Below, in pieces: positions 1 through 6,055 of a DNA stretch of 7,153 nt; position 1 is the stretch's first letter, and each line of letters begins with the position of its first letter. This DNA comes from Streptosporangiaceae bacterium (GTDB taxonomy: Bacteria; Actinomycetota; Actinomycetes; Streptosporangiales; Streptosporangiaceae). The translations under genes were made by a program, and so were the position numbers. The stretch lies in NCBI GenBank assembly GCA_030045175.1, contig JASIBM010000272.1, forward strand, positions 1 to 7,153, read 5' to 3'. The notes beneath the pieces are model-generated. The model had not been told where the DNA came from. It saw only the letters and a program-made list of their open reading frames with translations, and ran no database searches.

Positions 1-1971
1 GCGGCCGATCCGTCGGCGCGGCTGTCGAAGCTGCCCGTGCTGACCGGCACCGAGCTGCGGGCCGAGCTTGAGGGCTGGAACGACACGGCGGGGCAGGTCC
101 CCCCGATCTGCGTGCACGAAGGTTTCCAGGCCCAGGTGGCCCGCGATCCCGGCGCGATCGCGGCCCAGTTCGAGTCTGAGCGCTGGACGTACGCGGAGCT
201 GAACAGGCAGGCCAACCAGATCGCCAGGCGGCTGCGCGGCCTGGGCGTGGGCCCCGAGGTCCTGGTCGGGGTGTGCATGGCTACCGGGCTGCCGCGGCTG
301 GCGGCGCTGCTTGGGATCTGGAAGGCAGGCGGCGGCTACGTGCCGCTTGACCCGGCGCTGCCCGCCGGCCGGCTGTCGTTCATGATCGCCGACACCGCCA
401 TGGCGGTCCTGCTTGCCGACGACTCGACCATGGCCAGGCTCCCTCCGGCCAGCGACGACGTCGCGGTGGTCTGCCTGGACCGGGGGCGGGAGCACATCCG
501 CGCCACGGATGGCACTGAGGATCGCGCTGGGGATGACGCTGACCTCACCGACGTGGGCGTCGCCCCGTCGAACGTGGCTTACGTGATCTACACGTCGGGC
601 TCCACCGGCCAGCCCAAGGGCGTGGTGGTGGAACACCGCCAGGCGGTCAACTTCCTGCACGGCATGATCGGGCACTGGAAGATCGGCGCTGCGGACGTGG
701 TGCTGCAGTTCGCGTCGCTGAGCTTCGACGCGTCGGTGCAGGAAATGTTCATGCCGCTGCTCGGCGGGGCGCGGGTGCTGCTCGCCCCCGCCGACACGCT
801 GCACTCCCCGCCACGGCTGGCCGCCCTGATGCGGGAGGCGCGCGTCACCTTCGCCTGCCTGACCCCGTCGGTGGCCAGCCTGCTGGCCGATGAGCAGTTC
901 ACCGACCTGCGGGCGCTGATGTGCGGCGGCGAGGAGGTGCCGTCCGAACTCGTGCGCCGCTGGCTGCGGCCAGGGCTGAGCTTCGTCAACGACTACGGCC
1001 CTACCGAGACGACGGTGACAGCGGTTTTCATGGAACTGGACGCAAGCACCCAGCTGCCGCCGCCGATCGGCCGGCCGAGCCACCCGAATTACCGTGCCTA
1101 CGTGCTCGACGGCGACCTGAATCCGGTCCCGGCGGGAGTGGCGGGCGAGCTGCACATCGGCGGCGCGGGGGTGGCCCGCGGCTACCTGAACCGGCCAGAG
1201 CTAACCATGGAACGGTTCATCACCGACCCGTTCACCCCGGGCGGGCGGCTGTACAAGACCGGCGACCTGGCCCGCCGCCGCCCCGACGGCACCCTCGTGT
1301 TCACCGGCCGGATCGACAGCCAGGTGAAGATCCGCGGCCTGCGGATCGAGCTTGGCGAGATCGAGGCCGCCCTCGCCGCCCACCCCGCGATCGCCCAGGC
1401 CGTCGCCACCGTGATCACCGACCAGGCGGGCCAGCAGCAGCTCGCCGCCTACCTGCGCCCCGCCCACGGCACCATGCCCGCGGCCGCCGAAATCCGCCAG
1501 CACCTGGCCAGCCGGCTGCCCGGCTACATGATCCCCGCCCACCTGATCAGCATCGACCAGATCCCGCTGACCACCAGCGGCAAGATCGACAAGGCCGCGC
1601 TGCCCGCGCCGCAGATCGCACCCGCGGGTCAGCATCGCGAACCACCGGCCACCTTGATCGAGACCATCCTGGTGGACCTGTACGCCACCGTGCTCGGCCT
1701 CGCGCAGCTCGGCGCCACCGACGGCTTCTTCGACGCCGGGGGCAACTCCCTGCAGGCCATGCGCCTGATCAGCGTGCTCGACAACGAGCTGGGGGTCGAC
1801 GTCGGCGTCGCCGCCGTGTTCCTGGCTCCCACGCCGCGCCAGCTTGCCGCGCTGCTCCGCGATCGGCACGGCCTGCTTGACGACGAGCTCGGCCCTGACG
1901 GCATCGACGGCATCGACGGCATCGGGCAGCTTGGCGACGAGCGGGACGCCCAGGTCGCGAGCGTCGAGTAG
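1..1971 (+). CDS. Nonribosomal peptide synthetase, 5'-truncated: (C)-A-T
   Basis: This is the C-terminal part of an NRPS; the reading frame is open from base 1, so the true start lies upstream. The visible 656 residues begin with the linker that follows a condensation domain (about 1-30, with SKLPVLT and WNDT). An adenylation domain follows (about 38-540): WTYAEL 62-67, KAGGGYVPLDP 108-118, YTSGSTGQPKG 197-207, FDAS 242-245, NDYGPTE 330-336, GELHIGGAG 382-390, YKTGDL 418-423, GRID 436-439, LPGYMIP 506-512 and catalytic Lys528. A PCP domain (about 550-620) carries DGFFDAGGNSL, with Ser583 as the phosphopantetheine site. The A domain activates an amino acid as its adenylate and loads it on the PCP thiol. 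There is no epimerase or thioesterase, so the chain must pass to the next protein. The acidic tail (624-656) may be a docking segment. The NRPS call is certain; the substrate is unknown. Confidence 0.97.
   Translation, partial: AADPSARLSKLPVLTGTELRAELEGWNDTAGQVPPICVHEGFQAQVARDPGAIAAQFESERWTYAELNRQANQIARRLRGLGVGPEVLVGVCMATGLPRLAALLGIWKAGGGYVPLDPALPAGRLSFMIADTAMAVLLADDSTMARLPPASDDVAVVCLDRGREHIRATDGTEDRAGDDADLTDVGVAPSNVAYVIYTSGSTGQPKGVVVEHRQAVNFLHGMIGHWKIGAADVVLQFASLSFDASVQEMFMPLLGGARVLLAPADTLHSPPRLAALMREARVTFACLTPSVASLLADEQFTDLRALMCGGEEVPSELVRRWLRPGLSFVNDYGPTETTVTAVFMELDASTQLPPPIGRPSHPNYRAYVLDGDLNPVPAGVAGELHIGGAGVARGYLNRPELTMERFITDPFTPGGRLYKTGDLARRRPDGTLVFTGRIDSQVKIRGLRIELGEIEAALAAHPAIAQAVATVITDQAGQQQLAAYLRPAHGTMPAAAEIRQHLASRLPGYMIPAHLISIDQIPLTTSGKIDKAALPAPQIAPAGQHREPPATLIETILVDLYATVLGLAQLGATDGFFDAGGNSLQAMRLISVLDNELGVDVGVAAVFLAPTPRQLAALLRDRHGLLDDELGPDGIDGIDGIGQLGDERDAQVASVE
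595..681 (+). repeat. A-domain repeat, block 1, copy in first NRPS
   Basis: This block covers the A3 phosphate-binding loop and the stretch after it. It matches 3944-4030 of the second NRPS gene at 83 of 87 positions; the mismatches are at 627, 633, 655 and 671. The first 32 bases are identical, silent sites included. Similarity drops after 681, where the substrate-pocket region starts. Confidence 0.88.
1154..1307 (+). repeat. A-domain repeat, block 2, copy in first NRPS
   Basis: This block spans motifs A6 and A7 and runs to the start of A8. It matches 4500-4653 at 151 of 154 positions, with an uninterrupted 84-bp identity at 1154-1237. Of the three differences (1238, 1271, 1284), two change the amino acid (Pro/Gln and Ala/Val) and one is silent. 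Even the CTA leucine codon, rare in such GC-rich DNA, is shared. This points to recent exchange rather than selection on the protein alone. Confidence 0.92.
1897..1923 (+). repeat. 3 x 9-bp tandem repeat in the NRPS C-terminal tail
   Basis: Three perfect head-to-tail copies of GACGGCATC lie in frame and encode Asp-Gly-Ile three times (residues 633-641 of the visible protein). They sit between the PCP domain and the stop codon, in an acidic tail rich in Asp and Glu. Such a repeat can gain or lose units by slippage without breaking the frame, so tail length may vary between strains. Its role is unknown; a flexible linker or part of a docking segment is plausible. Confidence 0.9.
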
Positions 1972-2008
1972 CGGTTGCCTCGGCTGGCGTCGAAGGAGGA
2001 GAACGAGG
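1972..2008 (+). promoter_or_regulatory. Intergenic gap with strong ribosome binding site
   Basis: This 37-bp gap separates the two NRPS genes. AAGGAGGA at 1993-2000 is close to a perfect match to the anti-Shine-Dalgarno sequence and ends 8 nt before the ATG at 2009. It decides the start of the downstream gene against an in-frame ATG at 1844. I see no inverted repeat that would terminate transcription and little room for a promoter, so the two genes are probably cotranscribed. Confidence 0.9.
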
Positions 2009-5000
2009 ATGCTGTCGCAGGCTCAGCGGGCCGCGCTGATCGCGCGGGTGCGTCGCGGCCAGGCGGGCCAGGCGGCGGGAGCCATCGAGCGACGCCCGCC
2101 GGACACGGCGAGCCTGCCAGCATCGCTGGGACAGGAGCAGCTCTGGTTTCTTGACAGGCTCGCTCCGGGCAGGTCCACCTACAACCTGCCTTGCGCGGTC
2201 CGGCTGCGCGGGCCGCTTGACGCGGGCGCGCTGAGCCGGGCGGTGGACCGGCTGCTGGCCAGGCACGAGGTGTTGCGCACCCGGCTGGTCAGCGGCGCGG
2301 ACAGCCATCCCGTGCAAGTGATCGACCCGCCGCCGCACGACGTCATGGCCGTGCTCGACTACAGCGACGCCCCCGCTGCCTGGCACCGACTTCGCGAGCT
2401 TGCCGACGACGACCTGCGGCGCCCGTTCGACCTGGCGGACGGACCGCTGCTGCGCGCCCATCTGGTGCGGCTGGCGGTGGCCGAGCACGTGCTGCTCATC
2501 ACGGCGCACCACGCCGTCTTCGACGGCTGGTCGGCAGGGGTGCTCGTGACCGACCTGGCGGCGCTGTACCAGGCGGAGGTGGCCGAAGTGCCCTGCGGCC
2601 TGGCCGAGTTGCCCGTGCAGTTCGCTGACTACGCGATCTGGGAGCGTGACCGGCTCTTTGGCGCGGCCTGCACCGAGCTCGAGGAGTACTGGCGAAAGGT
2701 GCTTGACGGATTCGAGGCCGTGCGGCTGCCCGCGGACAGGCCCAGGCCGCCGGTCAGCACGTTCGACGGCGCGCTAGAGTGCCGCTCGCTCCCTGTTGAC
2801 CTGCTTGACGGCCTGCGTGAGCTGAGCCGCCAGCAGGGGGCGACGCTGTTCGTCACGCTGCTGGCCGCCGTAGCGGCCCTGCTGCACAGGTACACCGGCC
2901 AGGCCGACATGATCGTCGGCACGACCAGCGCCAACCGCAGCCGCGCGGCGCTGGCCCCGCTTATCGGCTTCCTCGTCAATACGCTGCCGATCAGGATCGA
3001 CTCATCAGGCGATCCGGCATTCACCGAGCTGATCGCGCGAGTGCGGGACGCCTCGGTGGGCGCGTACGCGCACCAGGACCTGCATTTCTCCAGGCTCGTC
3101 GAGATCTCGCAGGTGCAACGCGACGCCAGCCGCTCCCCTGTCGTGCAGCTCATGTTCAACCTCGTCGACGACGCACCCGCCACGGTAAGCGCGGCGGACG
3201 TGACATTCGAGCTGGCCGACAGGCTCGTCGAGCCTGACACAGCCAAGTTTGACCTCTCCCTGTTCGCCGAGGTCGCCGAGCACAAGCTCGACTTCGTCGC
3301 GGAGTACGCGTCCTCGTTGTTCGATGCCGCGACCGTCAGACGGCTGCTTTGCAACCTGGAGGTGCTGCTGCGCGGCGCGGTAGCAGCGCCGTCGGCCCGG
3401 CTGTCGCAGCTGCCTGTGCTGACCGAGCAGGAGCTGCACAGCGAGGTGGTGGAGTGGAACGACACGGCTGCGCAGTTCCCCTCGGTCTGCATGCACCAGG
3501 GCTTCCAGGCCCAGGCGGCCAGCACTCCTGACGGCATTGCCGCGCAATTCGGGGACGAGCGCCTGTCGTACGCGCAGCTGAACCGGGCGGCGAACCAGAT
3601 CGCGAGGCGGCTGCGGCAGGCCGGGGTCGGCCCCGAGGCCCTGGTCGGCGTGTGCATGCGCACGGGGTTGCGGCGGCTGGCCGCGCTGCTTGGCATCCTC
3701 AAGGCCGGCGGCGGCTACCTGCCGCTCGACCCGTCCCTGCCGATGGAGCGGATCTCGTTCATGCTGGCCGACGCTGATCCCTCGGTCGTGCTCGCTGACG
3801 ACTCGACCGAGGCCGGCCTGCCGCAGGCGAGCGCTGAAGTGATCTCGCTCGACGCCAGCTGGCCAGCGATCAGCAAGCTGGCCGGCACCGACCTGACGGA
3901 CACCGAGGTCACCCCGTCGAACGTGGCCTACGTCCTGTACACATCGGGCTCCACCGGCCAGCCCAAGGGCGTGGTCGTGGAGCACCGCCAGGCGGTCAAC
4001 TTCGTGCACGGCATGATCGAGCACTGGAAGCTGGGCACCTCGGACGCTGTCCTGCAGTTCGCGTCGCTGACCTTCGACGTCTCCGTGATGGACATCTTCG
4101 CGCCGCTGCTATCCGGCGGGCGGGTGGTGCTCATACCGCAGGAGGCACGGCAATCGGCGCGGCGCCTGGCCGAGCTGATCAGGACCTCGTGCGTGACATT
4201 CGCCTGCCTGACCCCCGCCGTGATCAGCCTGCTCGCCGAGCATGACGTCACGGGCCTGCGTTCGCTGGTAGCCGGCGGCGAGGAGGTGCCGTCAGAAATG
4301 GTCGCCGCGTGGCAGCGGCCCGGCCTTGACTTCTGGAACGTCTACGGCCCCACCGAGGCCGCGTGCGTCACGACCTTCGCCCTGCTGGACGCGGGCACGC
4401 AACTGCCGCCGCCGATCGGCAGGCCGCTGCCCAACTGCCGGGCATACGTGCTGGACGCGCGGCTGAATCCGGTGCCGGTCGGAGCGACCGGCGAGCTGTA
4501 CATCGGCGGCGCGGGGGTGGCCCGCGGCTACCTGAACCGGCCAGAGCTAACCATGGAACGGTTCATCACCGACCCGTTCACCCAGGGCGGGCGGCTGTAC
4601 AAGACCGGCGACCTGGTCCGCCGCCGCCCGGACGGCACCCTCGTGTTCACCGGGCGGATCGACGACCAGGTGAAGATCCGCGGCTTCCGGGTCGAGCTCG
4701 GTGAGATCGAGGCCGCGCTGGCCGGGCACCCCGCGATCGCCCAGGCCGTCGCGACCGTGATCACCGACCAGGCCGGGGAAAAGCAACTCGCCGCTTACGT
4801 GCGCCCCGAGCCCGGCGCCGAGCCCGATGCCGGCGACCTGCGCGACCATCTGACCCAGATCCTGCCCAGCTACATGATCCCCGCGCACCTGACAACCATC
4901 GCTGACTTCCCGCTCAACCCCAGCGGCAAGGTCGACCGATCCGCGCTGCCCGCACCTGGCCCGGTCACGACGAGCACCGAGCACGCCAGGCCCGCCACGT

Positions 5001-6055
5001 CCACAGAATCCGCCCTCGTCGACATCTACGCGGCCGTGCTCGGCCGTGACCTGGTCGGCGCCACCGACAGCTTCTTCGACCTCGGCGGTAGCTCCCTGCA
5101 GGTCATGCGGCTGGTCGACTCGATCAGCAGCAAGGTGGGCGTCGACATCGGCGTTTCCGCCATCTTCTTGCACCCGGCGCCCAGGCAACTGGCTGCAAGC
5201 ATCGACGCGATCAGGAACGGCGCCGCTGGTCAGGCCGGCTCCGGTCCGCTGATCGAGCTGAGCGCGGGCACGGGCACGCTGCCGCTGTTCCTGATCCACG
5301 CGATCGGCGGCACCGCCTTCGCCTACGCCAAGCTGGGCAGCGAGCTGGCGGGCACGTTCAGGGTCTACGGGCTCGAGGACCCCGCCCTGCACGAGCCAGG
5401 CACCACCACTGGCTCTCTGGCCGACCTCGTGGCTGACTACATCAGCCGGATCCGCCGCGTCCAGCCCGAAGGCCCCTACCGGCTGGGCGGCTGGTCGATG
5501 GGCGGCGTGATCGCGTTCGAGATGGCCAGGCGGCTCGAGCGCGAAGGCGCCCAGGTGCACCTGCTCGTGCTGCTCGACGCGCCGTTCGCGGTGTCCGGCG
5601 GGCGACCTGACGACGAAGCCGAGCTGGCCGGGCGATTCGTGGCCGACGCGATCAGCAGCATGGGCAGGCCGGCACAAGACCTGCCAGACCCGGCCGGCAC
5701 CGGGCCGGACGAGCAACTCAGCTGGCTGGCCGACCAGCTCGGCGACGGGGCCAGCACCGCGGCGCGGCTGGCGCTGCTGCGGCGCAGGTTCGAAGCCTTC
5801 CGCGCGCACTACCAGATGCTCACCGGGTACCACGCCGCGCCCCCGGGCCAGGCACGCGCCAGGGTACGGGCGCCAGCGCTGGTCGTCGGCGCCGATGACT
5901 CATTCAACGTGCGCTTCCTTGCGGACTGGCCAAGCGTGCTTGCCGGGCCGGTCGGCACCGTCCGCGTGGCCGGCGACCATTATGAATTCCTGCGGCCACC
6001 GCTGGTAGCCGACGTGGCGGCAGCCATCCTGAGGGCCGCAGGCGATGGCAGCTGA
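2009..6055 (+). CDS. Nonribosomal peptide synthetase, terminal module C-A-T-TE
   Basis: This complete 1348-residue protein is a terminal NRPS module. The condensation domain (about 36-470) has QLWFL 44-48, RHEVLRT 85-91, the catalytic HHAVFDG 167-173, FADYAIW 205-211, IGFLVNTLP 319-327 and RDASRSP 371-377. The adenylation domain (about 495-985) has YTSGSTGQPKG 644-654, FDVS 689-692, NVYGPTE 777-783, YKTGDL 864-869, LPSYMIP 952-958 and Lys974. The PCP (about 998-1066) has Ser1029 in DSFFDLGGSSL. The type I thioesterase (about 1088-1342) has GWSMGG with nucleophile Ser1163, probable Asp1190 (LLDAP) and His1324 (GDHYEFL), so its triad looks intact. It should condense the upstream peptide with one more amino acid and release the product by hydrolysis or cyclisation. 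The C domain is most like an LCL type, which suits an upstream module lacking an epimerase. The ATG at 2009 is chosen from its strong ribosome binding site and the basic helix typical of NRPS N termini. Confidence 0.98.
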   Translation: MLSQAQRAALIARVRRGQAGQAAGAIERRPPDTASLPASLGQEQLWFLDRLAPGRSTYNLPCAVRLRGPLDAGALSRAVDRLLARHEVLRTRLVSGADSHPVQVIDPPPHDVMAVLDYSDAPAAWHRLRELADDDLRRPFDLADGPLLRAHLVRLAVAEHVLLITAHHAVFDGWSAGVLVTDLAALYQAEVAEVPCGLAELPVQFADYAIWERDRLFGAACTELEEYWRKVLDGFEAVRLPADRPRPPVSTFDGALECRSLPVDLLDGLRELSRQQGATLFVTLLAAVAALLHRYTGQADMIVGTTSANRSRAALAPLIGFLVNTLPIRIDSSGDPAFTELIARVRDASVGAYAHQDLHFSRLVEISQVQRDASRSPVVQLMFNLVDDAPATVSAADVTFELADRLVEPDTAKFDLSLFAEVAEHKLDFVAEYASSLFDAATVRRLLCNLEVLLRGAVAAPSARLSQLPVLTEQELHSEVVEWNDTAAQFPSVCMHQGFQAQAASTPDGIAAQFGDERLSYAQLNRAANQIARRLRQAGVGPEALVGVCMRTGLRRLAALLGILKAGGGYLPLDPSLPMERISFMLADADPSVVLADDSTEAGLPQASAEVISLDASWPAISKLAGTDLTDTEVTPSNVAYVLYTSGSTGQPKGVVVEHRQAVNFVHGMIEHWKLGTSDAVLQFASLTFDVSVMDIFAPLLSGGRVVLIPQEARQSARRLAELIRTSCVTFACLTPAVISLLAEHDVTGLRSLVAGGEEVPSEMVAAWQRPGLDFWNVYGPTEAACVTTFALLDAGTQLPPPIGRPLPNCRAYVLDARLNPVPVGATGELYIGGAGVARGYLNRPELTMERFITDPFTQGGRLYKTGDLVRRRPDGTLVFTGRIDDQVKIRGFRVELGEIEAALAGHPAIAQAVATVITDQAGEKQLAAYVRPEPGAEPDAGDLRDHLTQILPSYMIPAHLTTIADFPLNPSGKVDRSALPAPGPVTTSTEHARPATSTESALVDIYAAVLGRDLVGATDSFFDLGGSSLQVMRLVDSISSKVGVDIGVSAIFLHPAPRQLAASIDAIRNGAAGQAGSGPLIELSAGTGTLPLFLIHAIGGTAFAYAKLGSELAGTFRVYGLEDPALHEPGTTTGSLADLVADYISRIRRVQPEGPYRLGGWSMGGVIAFEMARRLEREGAQVHLLVLLDAPFAVSGGRPDDEAELAGRFVADAISSMGRPAQDLPDPAGTGPDEQLSWLADQLGDGASTAARLALLRRRFEAFRAHYQMLTGYHAAPPGQARARVRAPALVVGADDSFNVRFLADWPSVLAGPVGTVRVAGDHYEFLRPPLVADVAAAILRAAGDGS
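3944..4030 (+). repeat. A-domain repeat, block 1, copy in second NRPS
   Basis: Partner of 595-681 (83 of 87 positions identical, counted by hand), lying in the A3 region of the second adenylation domain. It encodes the P-loop-like SGSTGQPKG and the following VEHRQAVNF segment. Confidence 0.88.
4500..4653 (+). repeat. A-domain repeat, block 2, copy in second NRPS
   Basis: Partner of 1154-1307 (151 of 154 positions identical), in the A6-A8 region of the second adenylation domain. The two copies are direct repeats about 3.3 kb apart. They could act as substrates for homologous recombination and could confuse short-read assembly. Confidence 0.92.

Noticed and set aside
921..1880. Forward 319-codon open frame inside the first NRPS
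   Set aside because: It is an Arg/Pro/Ala-rich shifted reading of the A domain, whose own frame contains all the expected motifs.
1844..2008. Upstream in-frame ATG at 1844 as the start of the second NRPS
   Set aside because: The extra 55 residues are a Ser/Thr/Arg-rich out-of-frame reading of the first gene's tail with no domain similarity. The ATG at 2009 has a near-perfect ribosome binding site and begins the usual NRPS N-terminal helix.
1844..2010. The two NRPS genes as one megasynthase split by a frameshift
   Set aside because: The second gene's frame is open across the junction, so a single indel could fuse them. The separate stop codon, 37-bp gap and strong correctly spaced ribosome binding site argue for two real proteins. 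A read-level check of 1890-2010 would settle it.
4547..5833. Long antisense open frame of 428 codons
   Set aside because: It lies opposite the A-T-TE coding region. Open antisense frames are common in GC-rich genes because stop codons are rare. The product is a low-complexity Gly/Arg/Val-rich sequence with no motif. The same applies to the antisense frames at 1201-1869, 1769-2512, 2629-3702 and 3005-4024.
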